64,000 nucleotides of DNA from Bifidobacterium sp. (GCA_022649135.1 JALCNP010000004.1:62001-126000); one strand, 5' to 3'. Numbered from the stretch's first letter, positions 16,234 to 25,214 are shown. The notes: generated by a model not told the origin, from the sequence alone. Translations and numbers: made by a program.

Positions 16234-18402
16234 ATGCAGCATGTACAGCTTGAACGGCTCCTGTCCGAGATGACCATGGACGAGAAGATCGGCCAGCTTC
16301 TTCAGATCAGCGGCGACTTCTACTCCACCACGGCGCAGGAGCGCACCGGCCCCATGAGCCAGCTGGGACTGACGGAGCGGGAGATCGCCAACGCGGGGAG
16401 CGTGCTCGGGGTCGGAGGCGCGGCCGAATGCCGCCGCATCCAGACCGAGTACATGGCGAGGCATCGGCTCCACATCCCCACGCTTTTCATGGGCGATGTC
16501 ATTCATGGATATCGCACGATCTTCCCGATCCCCCTGGGGCTGGCCAGCTCGTGGGATGTGGATGCGGCCGCCCAGATGGCACGGATCTCCGCCCGTGAGT
16601 CGGCGGTCAGCGGCCTGTTCCTCACCTTCTCCCCCATGGTCGATCTTGTTCGCGACCCCCGGTGGGGCCGCGTCATGGAATCGACCGGGGAGGACCCCCG
16701 CCTCAACGCCGAGTTCGCCCGCGCCATGGTGCGGGGATACCAGGGCGGCGACCTGCGCAACGATGTCGAGCGCGTCGCCGCCTGCGTCAAGCATTTCGCC
16801 GCATACGGAGCACCGGTCGGCGGGCGCGACTACAACACGGTGGACATGTCCGAGCGCGAGCTGCGGGACATGTATCTGCCGGGCTACCGGGCGGCCATCG
16901 AAGCGGGGGCGAAAACCGTGATGACCTCCTTCAACACGGTGAACGGCATGCCCGCAAGCGGCAACAAGCATCTCCTGCGCGACATCCTGCGTAAGGAGTG
17001 GGGCTTTGACGGGGCGCTCATCTCCGACTACGAGGCCGTCAGGGAGCTGGTGACCAACGGGGTCGCGCAGGATGACGAGCAGGCCGCGAAGCTCGCCATC
17101 GAGGCCGGGGTCGACATCGAGATGATGAGCGTATGCTACCTGAGGCATCTGCGGGACCTCGTCGAATCCGGACGCGTGGATTGCGCGATCGTCGACGAGG
17201 CGGTGATGCGCGTGCTGGAGCTGAAGAACGATCTGGGATTGTTCGAGAACCCTTTGCGTGGCGCCGACGAGGGCAGGGAACGCAGCGTGGTCCTCAGCGA
17301 CGAGCATCGTGCGGCGGCGCGGGACATAGCGGGGGAGTGCGTGGTTCTGCTGAAGAACGGCGCGGGCATTCTTCCGCTGCATGCCGACGTGCCCGCATCC
17401 ATCGCGCTGGCCGGACCATGCGCCACATCGCATGATCTGCTGGGCGCGTGGTCCTGGCAGGGGCGGCAGAAGGAGACGGTGAGCCTTGCCGAGGGGCTGC
17501 TCGCCCGTCACCCCCATGCCGTGACCGTGGCCCGGGAGTCCTGCGACTATGATGATCCCTCACCGGCCGCCATCGCCGAGGCCGTGGACATGGCCCGTTC
17601 GGCCTCCGTCGTCGTCCTCGCGCTGGGAGAGACCTCCGACATGAGCGGGGAGGCGGCCAGCAGGTCCGATATCCGTCTTCCTCACGGTCAGATCGACATG
17701 CTCCGGGCGGTACGGGCGGTGAACCCGAATGTGGTGGTGGTGCTTTTCAACGGCAGGCCCCTCGATCTCACGGAAGTGGACCGCGAGGCCCGGGCGATCG
17801 TGGAGGCATGGTTTCCCGGAACCGAAGCAGGTCGTGCGGTGGCCGACGTGCTCGTCGGCGCGACGAATCCCTCCGGAAAGCTCACGATGTCCTTCCCGCG
17901 CACCGTCGGGCAGGTGCCCGTGTACTACAACTCCTGCAGCACGGGGCGCCCCTATGAGGCCAAACCGCGCGAGAAATACGTGTCGAAATACCTTGATGTA
18001 GCCAACGACCCTCTGTATCCGTTCGGCTTCGGCCTCAGCTACAGCACGTTCTCCTACGGGCCCGTCACCGTGTCCGGTGCCGAATTCGATGACCGCCATC
18101 CGCTGCGCGTTGACGTCTCGATCGCCAACACCTCCGATGTGGACGGCGTGGAGATCGCGCAGCTGTACGTCAGGGATCTCGTGGGCGATGCGGTCCGACC
18201 CGTCAAAGAGCTCAAGGGCTTTTCGCGGGTGCGCATCGCAGCGGGGTCCAGCGTCACGGTCACGTTTTCCCTGACCCCGGACGATGTTCGCTATGTGCAT
18301 CCCGACCTTGCGTTCACCAGCGATCCGGGGGAGTTCGACATCATGGTCGGCCCCGACAGCCGCCACCTGAGCAGTCCGATTCGGGTCGTCCTCAAGTCAT
18401 GA
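16234..18402 (+). CDS. GH3 beta-glucosidase
   Basis: This retaining glycosidase removes glucose from short beta-glucosides, here plausibly sophorose or oligosaccharides left by the phosphorylase. The GH3 barrel carries RDPRWGRVMESTGEDP and the substrate-binding KHFAAYG motif; the nucleophile is Asp265 in LISDYEAV (a Tyr follows where many members have Trp). The (alpha/beta)6 domain with the acid/base region and a C-terminal fibronectin-III-like domain complete the 722 residues. There is no signal peptide, so it acts in the cytosol. It begins 6 bases after the GH94 stop and belongs to the same transcript. Confidence 0.9.
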   Translation: MQHVQLERLLSEMTMDEKIGQLLQISGDFYSTTAQERTGPMSQLGLTEREIANAGSVLGVGGAAECRRIQTEYMARHRLHIPTLFMGDVIHGYRTIFPIPLGLASSWDVDAAAQMARISARESAVSGLFLTFSPMVDLVRDPRWGRVMESTGEDPRLNAEFARAMVRGYQGGDLRNDVERVAACVKHFAAYGAPVGGRDYNTVDMSERELRDMYLPGYRAAIEAGAKTVMTSFNTVNGMPASGNKHLLRDILRKEWGFDGALISDYEAVRELVTNGVAQDDEQAAKLAIEAGVDIEMMSVCYLRHLRDLVESGRVDCAIVDEAVMRVLELKNDLGLFENPLRGADEGRERSVVLSDEHRAAARDIAGECVVLLKNGAGILPLHADVPASIALAGPCATSHDLLGAWSWQGRQKETVSLAEGLLARHPHAVTVARESCDYDDPSPAAIAEAVDMARSASVVVLALGETSDMSGEAASRSDIRLPHGQIDMLRAVRAVNPNVVVVLFNGRPLDLTEVDREARAIVEAWFPGTEAGRAVADVLVGATNPSGKLTMSFPRTVGQVPVYYNSCSTGRPYEAKPREKYVSKYLDVANDPLYPFGFGLSYSTFSYGPVTVSGAEFDDRHPLRVDVSIANTSDVDGVEIAQLYVRDLVGDAVRPVKELKGFSRVRIAAGSSVTVTFSLTPDDVRYVHPDLAFTSDPGEFDIMVGPDSRHLSSPIRVVLKS

Positions 18403-18408
18403 CATACG

Positions 18409-18472
18409 CCGGAGGCGTCGCATCGGGGCCGGGCGGACGGCAGATGTGGCGATGGCGACGCGACGCCTCCGG
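18409..18472 (+). terminator. Hairpin after the GH3 gene
   Basis: A perfect 13-bp inverted repeat, CCGGAGGCGTCGC (18409-18421) and GCGACGCCTCCGG (18460-18472), lies 6 bases after the stop codon with a 38-base loop. No U-tract follows, so it may be an mRNA-stabilising 3' end rather than a classical terminator. Confidence 0.5.
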
Positions 18473-18637
18473 GGCTATGGGTGCTTCGTGGGCACGATGG
18501 TGGAGGCGAAGCAAGCACTGCCCGGCCGCCAGATGCGAGCGTTTGCGCTGGCCCCGAGGCCCGGCTGCGGCATGGAGACAGCCTCGGTATGGGGACAGGC
18601 CGCAGCGGCGTGAACGCACAGCCGGGCCCCACGCCGG

Positions 18638-19915
18638 CTAGTCGCCGAGGTGCGTGAAGACGATGTTCTTGACCTTGCGGGTGAACGTCGTCGTTCCCGC
18701 GTTCGTGAGCTGGTACATGAGGAGGAATGTGGTCCTGGTCGCGGGATCGTTGCAGAAATAGGTTCCCAGCCAGCCGTCCCAGCCGTATTCGCCGGCATTG
18801 CACACCGATTCCGCGTGCCCGGGGGCGCTGGCGATTCGCATGAACGTGTTGTAGTCGTATCCGTGAAGAAGGCCCTCGAAATCACGGCGCTGCGCGCTGG
18901 TGAGGGCTCCCGTCGTCATGAACGCGATGGTGGCCGGTTCGATGATCCGGTTGCCATGCAGGGTACCTCCGTTGAGGAGCATCGTCGCGAACTTCATATA
19001 GTCGTCGATGGTGGATTTCAATCCCGCGCCTCCGGCCTGATAGGCGGGGTCCTCTCCGGCCACGTACTGCACGCCCAGGTTGTCGGTCTCGACCTCCGTG
19101 AGCGGCCTGCCGGCGTTCTTCGGATCCACCGGGTTGTCGGGGTTGTCATAGACGGCGGCGAGCCGGGCCTGCTTCTCGGGGGGGACGTGGAACGCCGTGT
19201 CCTTCATGGAGAGCGGCTCGAAGATCTCGGTGCGCAGGAAATCGCCGAAACGGCGGCCGCTGGCGACCTCGACCACCGCCCCGATGATGTCGGCCGACGT
19301 GCCGTACATCCACCGGGAACCCGGCTGGAAGCGCAGGGGGCATGCCCCCAGCCTGTTGGCAACCTCGAGCGTTGTCATCGCGTGGTCGGTGTGCAGGCGC
19401 CTGTCGATTTCGCCGAAAACGGCCGCGGCATGTCGTCCGCTGTCGAAGCTGGTGTCCGGGTAGGGAAGACCGGAGGTCATGGTGAGCAGATCCTTGATGG
19501 TGACCTCGCGCTCGGCGGCGACCGTGGGAATGGGCGTGGCGAACGAGCCGTCGGTCCCCGCATAGGGGGTCATCTCGATCGGCCCGTTGATCTGCGAAGG
19601 CTGCAGGTATTCCGTGCTTACGCGCGGGTTCTTGAACCCGGGAAGGAAATCGCTCACCGGCTGTGCGAGATCGACAAGCCCCCGTTCGACAAGCATCATC
19701 AGCGCGGTTCCGGTTATCGGCTTCGTCTGGGAGAAAAGGCGGAAGATCACGTTGCGCGACATTGGTTCGCGCCTCTCGAGAGAACGCATGCCGGCCTGTG
19801 CATACCATCGTTCGTCGCCCTGGTGGCTGACCAGAAGGTTGACCCCGGCCACCGTGCCGTCCGCAACCGCCAGATCCAGAGCGTTCTGTAGAAGTTCCTG
19901 AGTGCTTGTGTTCAT
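18638..19915 (-). CDS. Serine hydrolase of the class C beta-lactamase/esterase family
   Basis: This is a cytosolic beta-lactamase-fold hydrolase (family VIII esterase or EstB-like). The active-site SxxK is SQTK (Ser62, Lys65) and the tyrosine motif is YGTS (Tyr204). No signal peptide is present, which argues against a real beta-lactamase and for an esterase or transesterase. ATG 19915 is preceded by AAAGGA. It converges on the GH3 gene, so it is not in the sugar operon but is its immediate neighbour. A role in deacylating sugar or lipid substrates is possible but unproven. Confidence 0.8.
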   Translation of the reverse strand: MNTSTQELLQNALDLAVADGTVAGVNLLVSHQGDERWYAQAGMRSLERREPMSRNVIFRLFSQTKPITGTALMMLVERGLVDLAQPVSDFLPGFKNPRVSTEYLQPSQINGPIEMTPYAGTDGSFATPIPTVAAEREVTIKDLLTMTSGLPYPDTSFDSGRHAAAVFGEIDRRLHTDHAMTTLEVANRLGACPLRFQPGSRWMYGTSADIIGAVVEVASGRRFGDFLRTEIFEPLSMKDTAFHVPPEKQARLAAVYDNPDNPVDPKNAGRPLTEVETDNLGVQYVAGEDPAYQAGGAGLKSTIDDYMKFATMLLNGGTLHGNRIIEPATIAFMTTGALTSAQRRDFEGLLHGYDYNTFMRIASAPGHAESVCNAGEYGWDGWLGTYFCNDPATRTTFLLMYQLTNAGTTTFTRKVKNIVFTHLGD

Positions 19916-19974
19916 CGTCGAATCCTTTCTGCACACCAACTGTCCCCCGCGCCGTGGACTTCTTCCGCGAATAC

Positions 19975-20009
19975 GAAAAGCTCCCCGCAGTTCGATGCCT
20001 GCGGGGAGC
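19975..20009 (-). terminator. Rho-independent terminator of dps
   Basis: A perfect 11-bp stem (GCTCCCCGCAG at 19980-19990 with CTGCGGGGAGC at 19999-20009) and an 8-base loop are followed on the minus strand by CTTTTCG. It lies 20 bases after the dps stop. Confidence 0.75.
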
Positions 20010-20029
20010 GGTAGGTTCCGCGACGATGC

Positions 20030-20509
20030 TCACACGAGGTGGCTGCGCATGAACCACTGGAACTTCTCAAGCTCCTGAACATGGTCCTGCACGATGTTCG
20101 AGCTGATCACGTCCAGCTCGTCGAGCTCCGTGATGGCCTTGCGATCATCGGCTATGAAGGTGTCGTAGTACTCGACCAGCGCCTTGAGGTAGCTGGTGGT
20201 CGAATGACGTCCCTCGAGATCAAGCGCCTTCCAGTCGCGGTGGCGGATGATCGAGTCCGGGCGGCCGTCGGGAGACCCTCCGAGCGTGGCGATGCGCTCC
20301 GCCGTCTCATCCGCCTGCGCGAGGACGGTTTCGACCTGCGGATCGATCATCTCATGCACGGCGATGAAATCGGGGCCCGTCACGTTCCAATGCGCGTGTT
20401 TGAGAACGAGCGCGGCCTCCTGCTCCTGGCTGAGACGATTCTGCAAAATCGCGATGATCTTCTCCGACGCCGCCTCATCCAGACCCGGAACCACAAATGT
20501 GAGTGCCAT
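20030..20509 (-). CDS. dps: Dps-family ferritin-like DNA-protection protein
   Basis: This is a dodecameric mini-ferritin that binds and oxidises ferrous iron, limiting Fenton damage. The 159-residue length and the ferroxidase-site landmarks fit: LKHAHWNVTGPDFIAVHEMID, then DETAERIATLGG, with iron ligands His, Asp and Glu in these helices. The start is preceded by GAAAGGA. It is transcribed alone, with a -10 box TAGAAT upstream and a terminator after it. In anaerobic or microaerophilic bifidobacteria it belongs with the AhpC system for oxidative stress. Confidence 0.92.
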   Translation of the reverse strand: MALTFVVPGLDEAASEKIIAILQNRLSQEQEAALVLKHAHWNVTGPDFIAVHEMIDPQVETVLAQADETAERIATLGGSPDGRPDSIIRHRDWKALDLEGRHSTTSYLKALVEYYDTFIADDRKAITELDELDVISSNIVQDHVQELEKFQWFMRSHLV

Positions 20510-20570
20510 ATGTCAATCCTTTCCTGTTCCCCCAACCGGCGGCCCGTGTCGCCCGTTGCATACGACTACC

Positions 20571-20576
20571 ATTCTA
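20571..20576 (-). promoter_or_regulatory. Probable -10 box of dps
   Basis: TAGAAT on the minus strand lies 62 bases before the dps start. No good -35 was found at normal spacing, so the promoter may be activator-dependent or the call may be chance. Confidence 0.35.
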
Positions 20577-20627
20577 GACGAGCGCTGCTGTCGCACATCT
20601 GTTCGAACGCTTTTCAGTAGTTAGCAT

Positions 20628-20650
20628 AAAACCTTGATTTATGAGGTTTT
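20628..20650 (-). terminator. Weak hairpin at the end of the CNNM/CBS gene
   Basis: AAAACCT and AGGTTTT form a 7-bp stem around the stop codon on the minus strand, ending in TTTTAT. The stem is AT-rich, so it is weak as a terminator. Confidence 0.4.
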
Positions 20651-21958
20651 TACGGTATCTTCCTCCGTGTTGTATCGGCGGACCTGGATGGTGTCGATCC
20701 GTCGGCCGTCCACCTTCGTCACCACCATCTCATAGCCGTCGTCGGATTTGAGAACGGCCCCCACCGAACCCATGGTGCCCGTGTGCGCGAGGAAGTATCC
20801 GGCCACCGTCTCATATGGCCCGTCCTCCAGTTCGATGCCGGTCAGGTCGGCGAAGTCCTCGATGGTCGTGCCCCCGTCGATGGTGGCCACTCCGTTGACG
20901 AAGACGTTGCCGTCCTCGCGCTCCCCGCCTTTCTCCTCCGGAAGGTCGTATTCGTCGCGGATATCCCCGACGAGCTCCTCCGTCATGTCCTCCAGGGTCA
21001 CGATGCCGTCGGTGCCGTCGTATTCGTCGATCACCACCGCCAGATGTATGCCCTTCTTGCGCAGCAGCTCGAGGCTGGGAAGCAGCTTCGAGGTTCCCGG
21101 CAGCGAGATTCCCTCGCGGGTCACATCGGCCACGGTTTTCGCATGGGGGTCGCGCACGTCGAGCAGGTCGCGCACGTGGACGAATCCGAGCACGTCGTCG
21201 AAGTCCTTGCCGATGACGGGGTAGCGCGAATACGGCATCTGCCTGACATAGGCGGCCGCTTCGGCGAGAGGCTGGTCCCCGTTGATGAAGACGACGTCCG
21301 CGCGGGGCTTCATCACCTCCGCCACAATGGTTTCGGAGGCGTCGAAGACGTCGTCGAGAATCGTGCGCTCGTCCTTGCTCAGCCGGCTGTTCGTGTTGAC
21401 GAGCACGCGCAGCTCCTCGTCCGAGACCTCGCTTTCGGTCTCGTTCGGGTCAAAGCCCAGCATGCGCACGAAGAGGTTGGTGTTCTTGCCGATGAGCCAT
21501 ATGATCGGGCTGCAGATCCTGGCGAACACGTCTATGGCCGGGACCACGCTGCGCGCGATCTGCTCCGTGCGCTGCATGGCGATGCGCTTGGGGACCATTT
21601 CCGAGATCACGATCGAGCAGTACGAGATGATGAGGGTGAGGACCACGGTCGTCAGCGGCGCCGCGACCCGGTGCGGCACCCCCCAGCCCTCCACCACGGG
21701 GACGATGAAGGGGGAGATCGACGATTCGCCGAATGATGCGGACAGGAATCCAGAAAGCGTCACCCCGATCTGCACCGTCGACAGGAAGGTATTCGGGTCC
21801 CTCGCGATTTTCGCCACCCGAGCCCCGCGGGCATCCTCAAGCTCCATCTGGTCGACCTGTGAGCCGCGCAGGCTCACCAGGGCCAGCTCCGTGCCGGCGA
21901 ACATGGATCCAAGCACCAGAAATATAAAGATCAGAAGGATATTCAAACCAAGTGACAT
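20639..21958 (-). CDS. CNNM/CorC-type membrane protein with CBS domains
   Basis: This is a member of the hemolysin C/CNNM family, implicated in Mg2+ (or other cation) homeostasis. The N-terminal DUF21 domain (about 1-190) has hydrophobic helices and the GTELALVSLRGS and SEMVPKRIAMQR segments. A CBS pair follows at about 200-330 (PRADVVFINGDQ, DEYDGTDGIVTLEDMTEELVGDI). A C-terminal CorC_HlyC domain covers about 345-430. The start is placed at ATG 21958, with AAGG eight bases upstream. No operon partner is adjacent. The older name hemolysin should not be taken literally. Confidence 0.88.
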   Translation of the reverse strand: MSLGLNILLIFIFLVLGSMFAGTELALVSLRGSQVDQMELEDARGARVAKIARDPNTFLSTVQIGVTLSGFLSASFGESSISPFIVPVVEGWGVPHRVAAPLTTVVLTLIISYCSIVISEMVPKRIAMQRTEQIARSVVPAIDVFARICSPIIWLIGKNTNLFVRMLGFDPNETESEVSDEELRVLVNTNSRLSKDERTILDDVFDASETIVAEVMKPRADVVFINGDQPLAEAAAYVRQMPYSRYPVIGKDFDDVLGFVHVRDLLDVRDPHAKTVADVTREGISLPGTSKLLPSLELLRKKGIHLAVVIDEYDGTDGIVTLEDMTEELVGDIRDEYDLPEEKGGEREDGNVFVNGVATIDGGTTIEDFADLTGIELEDGPYETVAGYFLAHTGTMGSVGAVLKSDDGYEMVVTKVDGRRIDTIQVRRYNTEEDTVKTS

Positions 21959-22194
21959 GCCTACAACCTTAGAAGATTGGGGCGTCAATGACGAATCCCG
22001 TGCCCGTCCGGCGGGGAGGGGGGCGGCTGAGGATGGACGCCGACGGTGTCCGCCATGTCGTGCAGGGGGGGGCGGGCGGACCTGGCCTCACGCGGCGCGA
22101 TGCCGCAGCATGGTCCGCCGCGGCGCGCTGCCGTCCGCCCGGCGGCTCCGCCTCGGGCCGCGGCTGGCGGGGCTGCTACGTGCTTGCGGGGTGG

Positions 22195-22968
22195 CTATTT
22201 TTGGTAGAAGTAGCCCGTCGGGGCAGAGGTTCGCGAGATCGAGCTGATGTGCAGGATCATGCCCTGGTAGCTGTATCCGGCTTTCCCTATGGTTCCCGGT
22301 TCGAGCCGCCCGGTGAGCCTCACCCACGTCTCGTTGGGGTACGAGCGCAGATGCGCGGTCGGGGCCGGATCCTTCTGCGCGGTGAATCCGAATGGCGTCA
22401 TGTCGAGGATGCAGCACGACATGAGCTGGCGAGCGACGAGGAACTGTTGCGCCCCCAAAGTGGTCGAGGTGCTGACGAAACCCGTCACGTGGATGGTGTA
22501 TCCGGCGTATTGCTGGGGATTGTGGTCGATGTGTTCGTACCACGCCCCGAATTCGTCGTTGCTGATGGTGATCGTTCTTTTGGCGGCATCCAGCCCGTGC
22601 AGGCCCTGCGTGCCCTTCGACTGCGCGATGGCGATGGCCCGGCCCCCGGCGTATTTGTCGAAGCCCGTGCTCGCCTGCGCCTGCATGGGGATGACCAGAA
22701 GCAGGGCGGGAACGATGAGGGAGACCAGCATGGTGGCGCATTCGCGCGGTGTGGCCCGGAACAGGCCCGTCCAGGCGGCCGCGGTAAGCACGGAGACCAG
22801 AACGATGGCGAATATGACATAGGGCAGGGTGCGTGGCGTGGTGAATCTCGTGTACTGTCCGCTAGCCGTGAGGGCGATCATCGCGGCATCAAGACCGAGA
22901 AGGCACAGGCTTTCCACCCGATCGGCCGCGGTCGCTTTGCGGCGTCGCACGCCCATGCGCGCGCTCAT
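22195..22968 (-). CDS. TIGR03943-family membrane protein, permease partner
   Basis: Proteins of this family (YcgQ-like) accompany the DUF318 permease, and their molecular role is unknown. Two or three N-terminal helices (about residues 18-100) are followed by an extracytoplasmic domain of about 150 residues. That domain contains YAGYTIHVTGFV, a CC pair in LMSCCILDMTPFGFTA, and NETWVRLTGRLEPG, an OB-like region typical of the family. ATG 22968 overlaps the permease stop by 4 bp, so translation is coupled. The same transcript starts with carbonic anhydrase. Confidence 0.8.
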   Translation of the reverse strand: MSARMGVRRRKATAADRVESLCLLGLDAAMIALTASGQYTRFTTPRTLPYVIFAIVLVSVLTAAAWTGLFRATPRECATMLVSLIVPALLLVIPMQAQASTGFDKYAGGRAIAIAQSKGTQGLHGLDAAKRTITISNDEFGAWYEHIDHNPQQYAGYTIHVTGFVSTSTTLGAQQFLVARQLMSCCILDMTPFGFTAQKDPAPTAHLRSYPNETWVRLTGRLEPGTIGKAGYSYQGMILHISSISRTSAPTGYFYQK

Positions 22969-24170
22969 GCCGACGCCCCGAGGAGGAACCAGTGGGAGAC
23001 GCAGGCAACGGCGAAGCAGGTGACGGTGATCGTGAGCGCGATGCGGATGGTGAAGCGGTTGCGGCATTGCGTGATCAGCATCAGCGTGTTCTTGAAATCG
23101 AGCATCGGTCCGAAAAGAAGGAATCCCAGCAGGGCGGAGGTGGGGAATGCGGTCGCCAGGCTTCGGGCGATGACGGCATCCGAGGTCGAGCAGATCGAGC
23201 TGATGTAGGCGATGCCCATCATGACGGCGATGGCCGCGGCAAGCGTCGTCGCATTGATTGCGGAGGCCGGATCGGTTCCCAGCGCCGTGCGGATGCTCGA
23301 GGCGACGAGAATCCCGAAAAGAATGATCGGCATGAGCTGAAGAAAATCGTCATGGACATGGCGGATATACAGGGGGAGGGTCGCCGCCGGCGTCCTGTGC
23401 TCCCCCGTTGCCGGCATCGTCCCGGCGCAGGCGGCGGGAGGGGCGCTCCTAGGGTCACCGGCATCCGAGACGCCGTCGGTGGCCGCCGCGCACGCCGTAA
23501 TGCCGCGCACGCCGTCCGAGCCCTGTCGTGGTTCCGGTCTGACGACCTCCGATCTCATCGGCACCAGCAGGAAGCTCAGCCCCACCAGAAGGGCCACCAG
23601 CATGCCCAGGCCGACCCGTGCCACGACCATCCACGGCTTGTCGGAAAAGGCGAACCATGTCGACCATACCGCGACCGGATTCATCACCGGCACGGCGCAC
23701 AGGAAGGTGACCGCGCACGGCAGGGGGAGCCGCCGGCGCACGAGCCGGGCGAAGGTGGGAACCACGATGCAGTCGCATACCGGCATGCACAGCCCGGCCA
23801 CAAGCGCCACGGCGAACCCCGCGACGGTCGAGCGCGGGAAATGCCGCTCGATGAAGTCCGCGCTCACCCATGTCTCCACCGCGGCCGAGACGAGAACCCC
23901 GATCAGGACGAAGGGCACCGCCTGCAGCAGAAGCCCCGTCGCCCCGCTCACGATGTTCATCAGCGGCATGTGGCTGCGCGCCTGCAGCGCAGGCGCCGCC
24001 TTGACGACGAAGGCGATGAGGGGGATGCCGATGATGAGGAACAGGTAGTTGCTCGACCGGATCCCGCCCGGGCCCGTGCCTGCGCTCGCGCGTCCGTCGG
24101 CGGCGTCGGTCTTGATCGCGGAACCGCTGGCGCGCCCCCTACCGTCCTCTGAATTCGTGAGATCCGCCAT
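22965..24170 (-). CDS. DUF318/UPF0718-family permease
   Basis: This is a two-bundle membrane permease related to ArsP and YcgR. About eight helices in two groups are separated by a charged cytoplasmic loop (residues about 195-270). The conserved CMPVCDC motif in helix 4 suggests a thiol-dependent metal or metalloid substrate; the actual cargo is unknown. The N-terminal 40 residues are hydrophilic. It starts 3 bases after the carbonic-anhydrase stop and overlaps the TIGR03943 gene by 4 bp, so all three form one operon. The permease plus TIGR03943 pair recurs in many bacteria. Confidence 0.82.
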   Translation of the reverse strand: MADLTNSEDGRGRASGSAIKTDAADGRASAGTGPGGIRSSNYLFLIIGIPLIAFVVKAAPALQARSHMPLMNIVSGATGLLLQAVPFVLIGVLVSAAVETWVSADFIERHFPRSTVAGFAVALVAGLCMPVCDCIVVPTFARLVRRRLPLPCAVTFLCAVPVMNPVAVWSTWFAFSDKPWMVVARVGLGMLVALLVGLSFLLVPMRSEVVRPEPRQGSDGVRGITACAAATDGVSDAGDPRSAPPAACAGTMPATGEHRTPAATLPLYIRHVHDDFLQLMPIILFGILVASSIRTALGTDPASAINATTLAAAIAVMMGIAYISSICSTSDAVIARSLATAFPTSALLGFLLFGPMLDFKNTLMLITQCRNRFTIRIALTITVTCFAVACVSHWFLLGASA

Positions 24171-24173
24171 CGC

Positions 24174-24845
24174 TTAGAACGAGAGCACTTCCACATTGCC
24201 CGTGGTGAGCTTGTACCGTGCCCCCACGATCATGACCTTCTCCTGTGCCAGAGCCCTGCGTATGTCCTGCGAACGGCTCACCAGCTCCTCGATGGTGCGT
24301 GCCACGTGCACGCGTTCGAAATCCTGGGGGGTGTCGAGCTCCGCCTGCCGGGCCTGCTCGACGGAGGCCCCGACCGAGCGCACGATGATCGAATCCGAGT
24401 CGCATGCGTGATCCAGTGTCTCAAGCTCCTTGACCGCGGCCGCAACCGCACCGCAGTTCTGGTGCCCGAGCACGACGATCAGACTCACATGCAGCGCGTT
24501 CAGCGCGAATTCAATGGACGACACCACCGCGTCGTCCAGCGTCTGCCCCGCCGAGCGTATGGTGAACAGGTCGCCCAGCCCCTCGTCGAAGATGATTTCG
24601 GGCGGCACTCGCGAATCCGAGCAGGAAAGCACGGCCGCATCCGGAGTCTGCACGTCGATGAGGGATTCACGGGTCTCCCTGTCCTGCCAAGGATGTTCCG
24701 CTTTGCCCTCGGCGAAACGATGATTTCCGGCGAGCATCCGGCTCCAAGCGGCGGTCGCCGTCAGCTCGCGCTCCAGCCCCCCGTGCCACTGCCCGTTGTC
24801 CGCGGAGTCCATGCCGGGCACGGCGTTCCCCTGGTCTGTCTGCAC
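24174..24845 (-). CDS. Beta-class carbonic anhydrase
   Basis: This enzyme interconverts CO2 and bicarbonate, the latter needed by PEP carboxylase (28027-30780) and by lipid and nucleotide synthesis. The zinc ligands are clear: Cys75 and Asp77-Arg79 dyad in CSDSR, then His128 and Cys131 in GHQNCGA. At 223 residues it is a normal beta-CA. GTG 24845 is preceded by a strong AAGGAGG, which settles the start. It is the first gene of an operon with a DUF318 permease and a TIGR03943 protein. Confidence 0.92.
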   Translation of the reverse strand: MQTDQGNAVPGMDSADNGQWHGGLERELTATAAWSRMLAGNHRFAEGKAEHPWQDRETRESLIDVQTPDAAVLSCSDSRVPPEIIFDEGLGDLFTIRSAGQTLDDAVVSSIEFALNALHVSLIVVLGHQNCGAVAAAVKELETLDHACDSDSIIVRSVGASVEQARQAELDTPQDFERVHVARTIEELVSRSQDIRRALAQEKVMIVGARYKLTTGNVEVLSF

Positions 24846-25214
24846 TGCTGCCTCCTTGTTTTTCTCTATCGTATCCCCGGGTTCTTACGGTTGCCTTCGA
24901 ACCTTCCCCCTGTCGGGTTCGCCCTGGGCTTATGGCGGAATCCTGTGTTGCGGCATCCTCACGGGAACGCTCCCGGCATGCTGTGGGCGGGGTGGGGCGG
25001 GGGCGGTCGCCGCCGCGGTCCCAAGTGTGATTAGACCCACAGCAATTGTCTGGGGCGCATTCGCATATCTGGGCTAGCATGGGGACAGCGGGCAATCCGG
25101 GCAATGTCCGATTGGTTTGCGGACATGCACATGAGCGTAGGACTTTAGGCGATGGTGCGGCTGCGGGGTGGCCGGCAGGCAAAACAGCGAAGCGATGAGA
25201 CAAAGAGGTAAATT
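24846..25214. other. Divergent regulatory region between carbonic anhydrase and ahpC
   Basis: No gene was seen in these 369 bases. The sequence is GC-rich (with a GGGGCGGGGGCGGTCGCC block near 25000). A short inverted repeat ATGTCCG (25104-25110) with CGGACAT (25120-25126) lies about 90 bases before ahpC and could be a regulator site. The ahpC promoter could not be fixed with confidence. Confidence 0.4.

Noticed and set aside
20783..21736. A 317-residue frame opposite the CNNM/CBS gene
   Set aside because: The minus-strand protein has CBS and CorC domains; the opposite frame has none.
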